Assembly: GCA_030614485.1 (NCBI GenBank)
Contig: JAUWTY010000090.1
Location: forward strand, 1 to 5,240
Reading direction: 5' to 3'
DNA from: Methanosarcinales archaeon
Lineage (GTDB): Archaea > Halobacteriota > Methanosarcinia > Methanosarcinales > Methanocomedenaceae
Length of the DNA stretch: 5,240 nt
Shown here: piece after piece, positions 1-5,240 of the stretch
Position numbering within the stretch: the first letter of the stretch is position 1
Layout: every line of letters begins with the position of its first letter
Notes under the pieces: generated by a model
What the model was told of the DNA's origin: nothing
Seen by the model: only the letters and a program-made list of their open reading frames with translations
Databases searched by the model: none
Translations under genes and position numbers: made by a program

Positions 1-1
1 A

Positions 2-376
2 ACCCCGCCAACAGTTGTTGTATATGATATCGTGCCCCAGAACTTCTCGATGGTCTATATGAGCAGGGCAGATACAGGCAATACATCTGTTATTTCACCA
101 ATCATTGGACAGGCATACTGGTGGAATGTCAGTACCTTACAGCCAGATGAAGCGGTCTATGTTAACTACACGGTCAATGGCACCGGCATTTACAGGATGA
201 TGGACCTGTTCATAGTTGGTATTGACCCAACCTATTCACTGGCCATGCAGAGCACACCAGTACTTTCCATATCCAACATAATGGTAATGGATGCAAATAT
301 GGAATCATTACTTGGCGTCATGACAATCGGCATGTTAGTGATAGGACTGGCAGGAAGAAGAAGGCGATTAAATTAA
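2..376 (+). CDS. C-terminal part of a secreted, membrane-anchored surface protein (5' end outside window)
   Basis: The reading frame is open from the first full codon at base 2, so the gene starts upstream of the window. The GTG at 32 is probably internal, because the ten codons before it read as ordinary protein (TPPTVVVYDI). About 124 residues are visible. They contain five N-glycosylation sequons (NFS, NTS, NVS, NYT, NGT), as expected for an archaeal cell-surface protein. The stretch from VVVYDIVP to WWNVSTLQPDEAVYVNYTVNGTG resembles a beta-sandwich repeat of the DUF11 type, in which a 'D..P' strand is followed by 'W.v..L.pge...vnytv'; this is a resemblance by eye only. The protein ends in a hydrophobic helix (visible residues about 102-118) followed by RRRR and a two-residue tail, which fits a C-terminal membrane anchor with a positive cytoplasmic stop. 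I see no PEF or PGF sorting motif before the helix. A strong terminator follows directly. The exact function is unknown. Confidence 0.8.
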   Translation, partial: TPPTVVVYDIVPQNFSMVYMSRADTGNTSVISPIIGQAYWWNVSTLQPDEAVYVNYTVNGTGIYRMMDLFIVGIDPTYSLAMQSTPVLSISNIMVMDANMESLLGVMTIGMLVIGLAGRRRRLN

Positions 377-414
377 GGAGAGATGATTTCTCTCCTTTCT
401 TTGTTTTATTTTTT
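377..414 (+). terminator. Hairpin plus U-tract terminator of the surface-protein gene
   Basis: Directly after the TAA stop, GGAGAGA (377-383) pairs perfectly with TCTCTCC (389-395) around a five-base loop TGATT. A T-rich tail (396-414, with runs of three to six T) follows. Archaeal termination depends mainly on U-tracts, so the tail alone would be a plausible site and the 7-bp stem strengthens it. The GGAGAG could look like a ribosome site, but no start codon suitably follows it. Confidence 0.8.
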
Positions 415-481
415 ACTATTTTTCAGTTATTGTTTAATGTGTATCATATCTGTGAAAATTGCTGATATAGTCAAAATGTAG

Positions 482-515
482 TAATATCATACAATATATA
501 TATTGTATGATATTA
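482..515. repeat. Perfect 34-bp AT-rich palindrome
   Basis: The left half TAATATCATACAATATA is followed with no spacer by its exact reverse complement, giving 17 of 17 matching pairs centred between 498 and 499. The outer arms contain C and G (TCATACAA/TTGTATGA), so it is more than a simple AT run. It lies in the convergent gap between the surface-protein gene and the minus-strand cluster. It could form a cruciform, act as a 3' hairpin for transcripts from either side, or bind a dimeric protein. No T-run follows it on either strand, so a classical terminator is not clear. Confidence 0.85.
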
Positions 516-516
516 T

Positions 517-578
517 ATCGGTATATTACGATGTTGCATTACAATGTTATATTGCATTGAATAATACATCGGTATATT
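517..578. repeat. Short direct repeats in the convergent intergenic region
   Basis: ATCGGTATATT occurs at 517-527 and again at 568-578, 51 bases apart. TTGCATT occurs at 534-540 and 552-558. Bases after the two 11-mers are partly alike (ACGATG..GCAT versus CG.TGGCAT), which could reflect an old, diverged tandem duplication. In an AT-rich spacer such short repeats may also be chance. Confidence 0.4.
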
Positions 579-602
579 CGTGGCATAGAATGCAGTGGAA
601 TA

Positions 603-1067
603 TTAAACTCGCCCATATATCTTTTGTATCTCTTTGATGCTCTCCCATGCTGCATCAAAAACGAATTGAGGAATCTCCCATGGGTTCTCGTCACCACTTT
701 TAATCATTTCAAGGTTTTTCTTAACGGTTAGTCCAAGATAAATCGGAAACGGTTCAGGGTCTCCTTTAGTCTGGACAAAAAAGCGGAAAAGAAAAACTCT
801 CCTATCTTCAGTTGATATATACATCGTTCTGGGTGCATGTTTATCATCAATGTGGATATTTCTTAAAAATGTCTTTGCAAAAGCAGCAAACTGGCTAATA
901 AATTCAGTCAATTCATCAAAAGAAATGGTAACCTCAGGCGTTTTAATGCCTGCAATCCCTGCGGCATCTCCAGTTTTATATTTTGGATCCAGTAGCACAA
1001 CAGCTCTTGCATCTAATTTCCTTTTAAGGTCAATAACAATAGGTTGAATTGATTCTGATAAACTCAT
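603..1067 (-). CDS. Unassigned 154-residue protein, possible roadblock/LC7-like fold
   Basis: I do not recognise a named family. The protein is small, soluble and without Cys, signal peptide or membrane helix. Reading by eye, it has an N-terminal amphipathic helix (residues 1-18), a hydrophobic strand (ARAVVLLDP, 20-28), a helix (about 51-70), two strands (PRTMYISTED and RRVFLFRFFVQ, about 79-99), a segment rich in proline and aromatic residues (103-111) and two helical segments at the C-terminus (116-124 and 134-150). This helix-strand-helix-strand-strand order resembles roadblock/LC7 or profilin-like small regulators, but that is inference without a motif. The ATG start has no Shine-Dalgarno sequence in front of it, while a TATA-like box lies about 20 bases upstream, so it may be leaderless or nearly so. 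It follows the YkgJ-type gene by 46 bases on the same strand and could also be read through as the last gene of that unit. Confidence 0.75.
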   Translation of the reverse strand: MSLSESIQPIVIDLKRKLDARAVVLLDPKYKTGDAAGIAGIKTPEVTISFDELTEFISQFAAFAKTFLRNIHIDDKHAPRTMYISTEDRRVFLFRFFVQTKGDPEPFPIYLGLTVKKNLEMIKSGDENPWEIPQFVFDAAWESIKEIQKIYGRV

Positions 1068-1082
1068 ATTTATTAATAACGA

Positions 1083-1094
1083 GATATAATATTT
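1083..1094 (-). promoter_or_regulatory. Candidate TATA box for the 154-residue protein gene
   Basis: On the minus strand the 46-base gap upstream of the ATG reads ...CAAATATTATATCTCG..., with the box centred about 22 bases before the start codon. In archaea TATA elements sit about 25 bases upstream of the transcript start, so this would give a leaderless or very short-leader mRNA, consistent with the absent ribosome site. The gap is AT-rich, so a chance match is possible. Confidence 0.4.
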
Positions 1095-1113
1095 GAATGT
1101 TTTGGTTATATTT

Positions 1114-1662
1114 TCATTCTTCCTTCAATAGCTTATCAAGCTCAGCCCTCTTGTCAGGAGACAGTTTTTCCATAGCCTTTTGGGATTCCATAGAAAATTG
1201 CTTGACGAACAATGCCTGCAACATTGGCAATACTGATTGAGTCTGCTGCTTGCTCTTATAATCCAACACTGCAATCTCCCGCATCTGGGTCAGTTTTTCA
1301 GCGGTCATACTGCCCTGGCCCAGGCCCGGACAGTCCATATCCACCACAATATAATTCTTGCCATTATAACCCAGCGGGAATGAGCGGCAGGAAAATGGCC
1401 TGTTGTCACCCATAGTGCAAGAGTTATTCTCAAGGTCATACAATGCGCAGATTGTCCTTTCATCTACGGTCTGCTTGTCCAGTTGCATAGCAACCGAACC
1501 ATATTCACCTACAATAGACAGTACGGGCAGTACCGTATACATCAATCCGTGCTCTATCCAGTCCCTTATATCATCAATATAAACACTTACGTCCCTTTCA
1601 CAGCATTTCCCGCATTCTGTGCAGTTGAATATAAATTTTGGTTTTGTGGTCTCATCGTTCAT
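1114..1662 (-). CDS. YkgJ-family CxxCxxCC cysteine-cluster protein
   Basis: This 182-residue protein has the signature of the YkgJ / UPF0153 family (PF03692), thought to bind zinc or an iron-sulfur cluster. The N-terminal motif is CTECGKCC (Cys14, 17, 20, 21). It is followed by C72 in 'TICALYD', C82 in 'NSCTM', 'NRPFSCRSFP' with C92, and 'DMDCPG' with C111. This gives eight Cys in the family order C..C..CC - C..Y - C - RP..CR.FP - CPG. The metal and the biochemical role are not established for the family, though some members have been linked to metal-dependent modification or sequestration. The C-terminal third (about 120-182) is helical and charged, ending LLKEE. The ATG start is backed by a strong GGAGGGAG ribosome site. 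The gene begins 31 bases after gatD on the same strand, so co-transcription is likely. Confidence 0.85.
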   Translation of the reverse strand: MNDETTKPKFIFNCTECGKCCERDVSVYIDDIRDWIEHGLMYTVLPVLSIVGEYGSVAMQLDKQTVDERTICALYDLENNSCTMGDNRPFSCRSFPLGYNGKNYIVVDMDCPGLGQGSMTAEKLTQMREIAVLDYKSKQQTQSVLPMLQALFVKQFSMESQKAMEKLSPDKRAELDKLLKEE

Positions 1663-1671
1663 GGTAACTTA

Positions 1672-1679
1672 CTCCCTCC
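1672..1679 (-). promoter_or_regulatory. Strong Shine-Dalgarno site of the YkgJ-type gene
   Basis: On the minus strand GGAGGGAG lies 9 bases before the ATG at 1662. It complements the CCUCC at the 3' end of archaeal 16S rRNA. It is the best ribosome site in the window; the genes on either side have weak or no such site. It fixes the start of this CDS. Confidence 0.75.
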
Positions 1680-1693
1680 AATTCTAAACAGTA

Positions 1694-2947
1694 TCATGAA
1701 TTAACACCCGAGGTACGGGAACTCTTGGATATTTCCCCTGCTATATCAGTGGACATGAGCTTTTTGACCTCATCAAAATCATTGGTCTGCCCCAGCACCC
1801 ACATCAACTTCACCAGCGCTACTTCCGGCAGCATATCCTCCCCCTCCAGTGCTCCAGCCTTCAGGATGTCACGCCCGGTATCATACACCCGGTCGCACAC
1901 CCTGCCGTTAATACACTGACTGGTCATTATCACAGGCACCCCGGCCTGCGTGGTTCTTTCAATATATGGCACCCATTCAGTAGATACATGTCCCAGTCCC
2001 GTGCCTTCCAGCACTATGCCCTTGTAGTTGGCAGAAGCGAACAACAGCATTTCGGGACTTGCGCCGGTGGTATATTTGACAATAGTACATCTGGGTTCGA
2101 TATTGGTATTGATAGACAGTTCCTGCTCTCCACGCCGCTTATAGTCCAGATACGTATCAATTTCTCCTGAAGGATATTCTACCCTGCCCAGAGGTCTTGA
2201 ATTGATGGACTGGAATGCATCACGTCGACTGGTATGCATCTTCCTGACCTTTGCACCCCTGTGGATATGGCAAAAATCGTCCGATGTGCTCCCGTGCATC
2301 ACCACAGTGACCTCAGCGATATCACTTACAGCCACCTTAGCTGCACATATGGCGTTCATGGCATTATCACTGCTGGGACGGTCAGCACTGCGCTGGCTGC
2401 CCACGAACACTATGGGCACAGGTGTCTTAATCATAAAAGCAATGGCTGCAGCCGTGTACATCATGGTATCGGTGCCGTGGGTAATGATAACACCATTTGC
2501 TCCGGCCTTGATCTCATTGTTCACTTCCTCAGCCAGCTTGACCCAGTATTCAGGCCGCATGTTCTCAGATAAGATACTGTAACATACCCTTGCATTATAA
2601 TTGGCAATCTCAGTAAGTTCCGGGATGGCAAGCAGGATATCTTCTGCTGAGAACTGGCTGGTCACGGCCCCGGTGCGGTAATCCACCTTACTGGCTATGG
2701 TGCCGCCAGTGGAAAGGATAGAAATATTGGGTAGTTTAGGGTCCGGGGCAGGCAGTCCTATCTGCGGACCTTTCAGTTCACTTTTCTTATCAATAAGTTC
2801 CAGAGTAACATTCACGGGCTCAAGACCTATATTATACCCGTTTTTCAGTTTCACGACCGTTTTCCCGGTAGTAGAGGGCATCAGTACCCCCTCATATGTA
2901 TTGCCATCGCATCTGGCTAAAACAATATCTCCTTCAACTATTGCCAT
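1694..2947 (-). CDS. gatD: Glutamyl-tRNA(Gln) amidotransferase subunit D (asparaginase-type)
   Basis: GatD is the glutaminase half of the archaeal GatDE complex. It releases ammonia from glutamine (or asparagine) in the cytoplasm, and GatE uses it to turn Glu-tRNA(Gln) into Gln-tRNA(Gln). The 417-residue length is normal for the family. Residues 1 to about 65 form the GatD-type N-terminal beta domain ('[20 protein letters not shown]'). The type I L-asparaginase-like domain follows: '[10 protein letters not shown]' with nucleophile Thr83, 'ITHGTDTM' with Thr159-Asp160, and Lys236 in '[12 protein letters not shown]'. The spacing T83-T159-D160-K236 equals that of the known catalytic set of Methanothermobacter GatD (T101, T177, D178, K254). 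'[15 protein letters not shown]' is also characteristic of GatD and helps separate it from plain asparaginases. The ATG start is 10 bases after the argH stop, and the ribosome site GTGA overlaps that stop, suggesting translational coupling. Its partner gatE is not in the window. Confidence 0.96.
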   Translation of the reverse strand: MAIVEGDIVLARCDGNTYEGVLMPSTTGKTVVKLKNGYNIGLEPVNVTLELIDKKSELKGPQIGLPAPDPKLPNISILSTGGTIASKVDYRTGAVTSQFSAEDILLAIPELTEIANYNARVCYSILSENMRPEYWVKLAEEVNNEIKAGANGVIITHGTDTMMYTAAAIAFMIKTPVPIVFVGSQRSADRPSSDNAMNAICAAKVAVSDIAEVTVVMHGSTSDDFCHIHRGAKVRKMHTSRRDAFQSINSRPLGRVEYPSGEIDTYLDYKRRGEQELSINTNIEPRCTIVKYTTGASPEMLLFASANYKGIVLEGTGLGHVSTEWVPYIERTTQAGVPVIMTSQCINGRVCDRVYDTGRDILKAGALEGEDMLPEVALVKLMWVLGQTNDFDEVKKLMSTDIAGEISKSSRTSGVNS

Positions 2948-2957
2948 TTTATATATC

Positions 2958-4421
2958 TCACAAGTATGATTGTTTCACATCATCGAGCCGCTTCATGCCA
3001 TCCTGTACGTTATTGACATGTTCCATAAGCGTGTCAATTTCCTGCACAAGTAAATAATTCCTGTCATTTATCATACGGCTTACTTCAAGTGGCGCAGGCC
3101 CGCCTACTGTTGATCGGCGATTCACGTTCTCCTTTATGTCAAGAGCTCCTTTGAAGAGTTCCTCGTCCAATCCTTCATCAGACAGTTTCTTGCCAATGAT
3201 CTTCATACCAATCCTGTCCAGCTCTTCCAGCGTGTGTATGTTACCTTGTGCCATGGTCCCCACTATCTGGTGTGCTGTCCTGAAAGGTAGCCCTGTGGTC
3301 CTGACAATGGTATCTGCCAGTTCTGTTGCAGTGGAAAAACCAGTGTTTGCAGACAATGATAGTTTATCCTCGTTTATCTTCATGGTACTTATTATACCTG
3401 ATGCAATATTTACTGTACCCAGGGTGATGGCGGCAGCCCGCCACAGGTGGGTGGTAACTTCCTGCAAGTCTCTATTATAACTCATAGGCAGGGCTTTTGT
3501 GATGGCAAGAACAGACATCAGGCATCCATCCACAGTACCGGTTTTTGCCCTCATCAGTTCGGCAGTATCCGGGTTCTTTTTCTGGGGCATTATCGAAGAT
3601 GTGGATGCATAACTGTCGTCCAGCTCCACAAGCCCGAATTCCTCACAACTCCATAGTATCATCTCCTCGGCCAGCCGGCTCAGGTTGGTCATGATATTAG
3701 CGAAGACTGAAATTGATTCCACTACAAAGTCACGTGTGCTTACTGCATCCATTGAGTTCTCTACCAGGCCGTGGAACCCGAGAAGTTCACGGGTACGTTC
3801 ACGGTCGATTTCAAAACCGGTTGATGCGAAGGCTGCGGAGCCAAGGGGGGACTTGTTCGTACGAATGTATGCTCCAAGTACTCTCTGACAGTCCCTGGCC
3901 AGAGCATCGTGGTGAGCGAGCAGGTGGTGGCCAAGAGTAGTGGGTTGAGCATGCTGTAAATGTGTAAAACCAGGCATTAGAGTTTCCTTGTTCTCAACTG
4001 CAATTTCCAGCATATTTTTCCGTAAGGTAATAAGCTTGTGCAACAAGGTAAGGAGTTCATTTCTCAGGACCAGTCGGATACATGTCGTGACTTCATCATT
4101 ACGGGAGCGTGCTGAATGCATACGCCCGCCAGTTTCCTCACCAACTATTTCGATTAGCTTTGCCTCAATGGATATATGGATGTCTTCATAAGAAGTGTCA
4201 AGTTTATCGTAACCTCCTCCCTTGATAGTTTCCAGTCCTTTAAGGATATGGGTGCATTCATCCCTGGATATTGTTCCAGTTTCTGCCAGCATTATTACAT
4301 GTGCCGTATCTACCAGCAGGTCTGCCGTGAATATGTGCCTGTCTGTATCCATGGAGGAAAGATAACTAAGCACGTTTGGGTCATCCTTGTTTAGTCGACC
4401 TCTGCGCAAAATGTTATTCAT
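2958..4421 (-). CDS. argH: Argininosuccinate lyase
   Basis: ArgH splits argininosuccinate into arginine and fumarate, the last step of arginine synthesis, as a cytoplasmic homotetramer. Counting from the ATG at 4421 (487 residues, a usual length), the family motifs appear in order: '[10 protein letters not shown]' (about 77-86), '[14 protein letters not shown]' (98-111), '[12 protein letters not shown]' (151-162) with the catalytic-type His154, '[17 protein letters not shown]' (191-207), and the fumarase/lyase signature loop '[11 protein letters not shown]' (275-285), whose Ser pair includes the catalytic serine. The C-terminal domain carries 'GGPAPLEV' near 440. The frame can also open at an in-frame GTG three codons upstream (4430). 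I chose the ATG because archaeal ArgH proteins typically begin [10 protein letters not shown] and because a weak GTGG site lies a few bases before it. It follows the DUF123 gene by 23 bases and precedes gatD by 10. All key residues are intact. Confidence 0.97.
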   Translation of the reverse strand: MNNILRRGRLNKDDPNVLSYLSSMDTDRHIFTADLLVDTAHVIMLAETGTISRDECTHILKGLETIKGGGYDKLDTSYEDIHISIEAKLIEIVGEETGGRMHSARSRNDEVTTCIRLVLRNELLTLLHKLITLRKNMLEIAVENKETLMPGFTHLQHAQPTTLGHHLLAHHDALARDCQRVLGAYIRTNKSPLGSAAFASTGFEIDRERTRELLGFHGLVENSMDAVSTRDFVVESISVFANIMTNLSRLAEEMILWSCEEFGLVELDDSYASTSSIMPQKKNPDTAELMRAKTGTVDGCLMSVLAITKALPMSYNRDLQEVTTHLWRAAAITLGTVNIASGIISTMKINEDKLSLSANTGFSTATELADTIVRTTGLPFRTAHQIVGTMAQGNIHTLEELDRIGMKIIGKKLSDEGLDEELFKGALDIKENVNRRSTVGGPAPLEVSRMINDRNYLLVQEIDTLMEHVNNVQDGMKRLDDVKQSYL

Positions 4422-4444
4422 AGTAACCACAATACATATTATTG

Positions 4445-4909
4445 TTAGAATGAATAAACTTTTTGAATGGTTTTTTTTATTTTATGTGCATCTGTCACTA
4501 CATTGAATAGCCTTTCAAAATCTTTTTCAAAATGCAGATGACCGCTGCACCCGCAGTCGGAACATCCAAATCCGTTAATTGTTTGGGTTGTGTGCCCGAT
4601 AGCTTTTGAGATGGCACATTCAATGTCAAGGTCTGTGCAGGTAAGTACTATTCCCTTTGTCCTGGTATGGGGCAACAGGTAATCGATATGCCAGTGGCGG
4701 GTAAGGTTGTTGCCAGCTGCCACGCCCAGGTGGCGTATCACCCTTGCAAACCCGCCCGCACCCCTGGCAGAACCTGTATAGGCATAAAACCCGGCAAGGA
4801 ACTTTTTCGTGCCCAGGGCGCCTACTGCAGTGTCTATATCCTCATCCAGTGCAAGTATGAGGGAATATGTGCCCTTGCCGTTTGGTACAGTAAAGGTATG
4901 TTCATCCAT
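4445..4909 (-). CDS. DUF123 / Uri-superfamily GIY-YIG-like protein (COG1833)
   Basis: This 154-residue protein belongs by motif to the archaeal DUF123 family (PF01986, COG1833), distant relatives of GIY-YIG endonucleases. The signature parts are 'KGTYSLIL' (12-19), 'GFYAYTGSARGAGGFARVIRHL' (40-61, which replaces the GIY..YIG strand pair and adds Arg56 and His60), 'LTRHWHIDYLL' (69-79), Glu97 in 'DIECAIS', and the C-terminal 'GFGCSDCGCSGHLHF' (113-127). In the last, Cys116, 119 and 121 with His124 and His126 could bind a metal; SDC.C..HL is typical of the family. Some homologues occur fused to endonuclease III-type repair enzymes, so a DNA-related role is possible, but the function is not established. 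The start ATG is the only one available before the conserved core, yet no Shine-Dalgarno sequence precedes it. It is the first gene of the minus-strand cluster and lies 23 bases before argH. Confidence 0.88.
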   Translation of the reverse strand: MDEHTFTVPNGKGTYSLILALDEDIDTAVGALGTKKFLAGFYAYTGSARGAGGFARVIRHLGVAAGNNLTRHWHIDYLLPHTRTKGIVLTCTDLDIECAISKAIGHTTQTINGFGCSDCGCSGHLHFEKDFERLFNVVTDAHKIKKTIQKVYSF

Positions 4910-4924
4910 TAAAAATATATTAGT

Positions 4925-4946
4925 GGTAAGGTTTAAACCGATTACC
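4925..4946. promoter_or_regulatory. Imperfect dyad centred on GGTTTAAACC upstream of the DUF123 gene
   Basis: GGTAA (4925-4929), the 10-bp palindrome GGTTTAAACC (4930-4939) and TTACC (4942-4946) form a symmetrical block broken only by a two-base bulge (GA). It sits 16 bases before the DUF123 start codon, in the 5' leader. It could be an operator or an mRNA hairpin that affects translation. There is no direct evidence for either. Confidence 0.4.
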
Positions 4947-5009
4947 TTTCATTCGTCCGGTTCAACTGAAAAACACCCCAATACACAGACTCTCAATTTT
5001 TTACACAGG

Positions 5010-5022
5010 ATATACTTTATAC
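5010..5022 (-). promoter_or_regulatory. Candidate TATA box for the DUF123-argH-gatD cluster
   Basis: The minus strand reads GTATAAAGTATAT, the best TATA-like sequence upstream of the cluster that is far enough from the start codon. A transcript would begin roughly 25 bases downstream, leaving a leader of about 75 bases before the DUF123 ATG. The element is nearly symmetrical, so it could also serve the plus strand. A second AT-rich stretch (4910-4920) abuts the start codon and is too close to drive it. Confidence 0.35.
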
Positions 5023-5070
5023 ACAAAGCCCTTACACTATGGAATTTGGATAAGGGTTGGTGACCACCTC

Positions 5071-5100
5071 ATGATTCAAGCAACAAATCGTTTTGTTTAA
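5071..5100 (+). CDS. Possible 9-codon mini-ORF
   Basis: ATG to TAA encodes MIQATNRFV. GGTGA (5059-5063), a good match to the archaeal ribosome-binding consensus, lies seven bases before the ATG. A stable hairpin begins 11 bases after the stop, and a nearly symmetrical TATA-like element lies about 50 bases upstream. The arrangement resembles a leader peptide or tiny transcript, but so short an ORF can easily arise by chance and no plus-strand gene is seen downstream in the window. Confidence 0.2.
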   Translation: MIQATNRFV

Positions 5101-5111
5101 GTATACGAAGA

Positions 5112-5132
5112 CACTGTACTGTTAGTACGGTG
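5112..5132 (+). terminator. Hairpin, possible plus-strand terminator
   Basis: CACTGTACT (5112-5120) pairs with AGTACGGTG (5124-5132) around the loop GTT, as nine pairs including one U-G wobble. On the minus strand the same position becomes a C-A mismatch, so the structure favours plus-strand RNA. A moderately T-rich stretch (ATAGTTATTTTATG) follows. It may end a short plus-strand transcript or only be a structured spacer. Confidence 0.35.
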
Positions 5133-5189
5133 ATAGTTATTTTATGCTCGGTTTAATAATAAATTAGAGCAAAGCAAACGTGCGTTTAA

Positions 5190-5240
5190 TCAATCATAGA
5201 TTTTATTTATCAGCGTAACAATCTCAGGATAACCCTCTAT
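5190..5240 (-). CDS. Possible C-terminal end of a gene entering from the right edge
   Basis: Reading leftward from the window edge, one minus-strand frame is open for 16 codons, IEGYPEIVTLINKIYD, then stops with TGA. The composition (acidic, with an amphipathic helix-like end) looks like a genuine protein C-terminus. The other two minus frames stop within about 11 codons. The fragment is too short to assign a family or to exclude chance. If real, it is transcribed in the same direction as the cluster, with a 280-base gap between them. Confidence 0.4.
   Translation of the reverse strand: MEGYPEIVTLINKIYD

Larger units (their letters stand above)
4910..5189. other. Intergenic regulatory region without a convincing long gene
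   Basis: This 280-base stretch upstream of the minus-strand cluster has short open frames on both strands but none with protein-like content of useful length. It holds the GGTTTAAACC dyad, four TACAC copies (starting at 4982, 5002, 5020 and 5033), a TATA-like element (5010-5022), an 8-bp stem (5027-5034 with 5051-5058, one G-U pair), a 9-codon ORF with a ribosome site (5071-5100) and a 9-bp hairpin (5112-5132). I see no tRNA cloverleaf and no convincing box C/D RNA. Confidence 0.6.

Noticed and set aside
482..515. The palindrome as a CRISPR repeat or insertion-sequence end
   Set aside because: Only one copy is visible, there are no regular spacers, no transposase gene and no flanking target-site duplication in the window.
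850..1047. 65-codon plus-strand ORF with a hydrophobic start, like a small membrane protein
   Set aside because: It is antisense to the 154-residue protein, which has the more protein-like sequence and fits the strand of its neighbours.
2202..2582. 126-codon plus-strand ORF, with an overlapping 112-codon one at 2234-2572
   Set aside because: Both lie antisense inside gatD, whose catalytic motifs prove the minus-strand reading. Their translations are rich in Met, Ser and His with no coherent domain, so they are shadows.
3136..3480. 114-codon plus-strand ORF
   Set aside because: It is antisense to the conserved C-terminal part of argH. The serine-rich translation is typical of a shadow frame.
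4955..4970. GGTTCAA, suggestive of a tRNA T-loop
   Set aside because: No matching T-stem, acceptor stem or anticodon arm can be built around it on either strand.
4809..5063. 84-codon plus-strand ORF running out of the DUF123 gene into the intergenic region
   Set aside because: More than a third is antisense to the DUF123 N-terminus, the rest looks like translated AT-rich spacer, and there is no ribosome site or recognisable motif.
5055..5075. GGTTGGTGACCACCTC resembles the 3' end of archaeal 16S rRNA (CTGGATCACCTCC)
   Set aside because: The match is short and imperfect, and the sequence before it shows no rRNA helix 45 or other rRNA content. It is explained by a small GGTGACC dyad.

Overview
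The window looks archaeal, most likely from a methanogen-like euryarchaeon (Methanosarcinales or an ANME relative). Three points support this. It carries gatD, the subunit of the archaea-specific GatDE amidotransferase. It carries a DUF123/COG1833 protein, a family typical of archaea. Its intergenic regions are AT-rich, with TATA-like boxes and a U-tract terminator. The genus assignment is inference from gene type and protein style, not from a database match.

Layout: the left edge (2-376, plus strand) holds the C-terminal end of a secreted, membrane-anchored surface protein. It is followed at once by a clear hairpin and U-tract terminator (377-414). An AT-rich convergent intergenic region follows (to 602) and contains a perfect 34-bp palindrome (482-515). 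All the genes from 603 to 4909 lie on the minus strand and read right to left. They are a DUF123 Uri-type GIY-YIG-like protein (4445-4909), argininosuccinate lyase argH (2958-4421), gatD (1694-2947), a YkgJ-type CxxCxxCC protein (1114-1662) and an unassigned 154-residue protein (603-1067). The gaps between them are 23, 10, 31 and 46 bases, which suggests one transcription unit. The last gene may also have its own promoter.

The right end (4910-5189) has no convincing large gene. It holds candidate promoter elements, a short iterated TACAC motif, a GGTTTAAACC-centred dyad, a tiny 9-codon ORF with a good ribosome site and a hairpin. At the extreme right edge the last 17 codons of another minus-strand gene may be present (5190-5240).

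Functionally, ArgH completes arginine synthesis and GatD supplies ammonia for making Gln-tRNA(Gln), so the core of the cluster serves amino-acid and translation supply. The two flanking Cys-rich proteins and the 154-residue protein have no established link to it. I see no clear new biological system here. The most unusual items are the 34-bp palindrome, the unassigned protein and the structured right-hand intergenic region.
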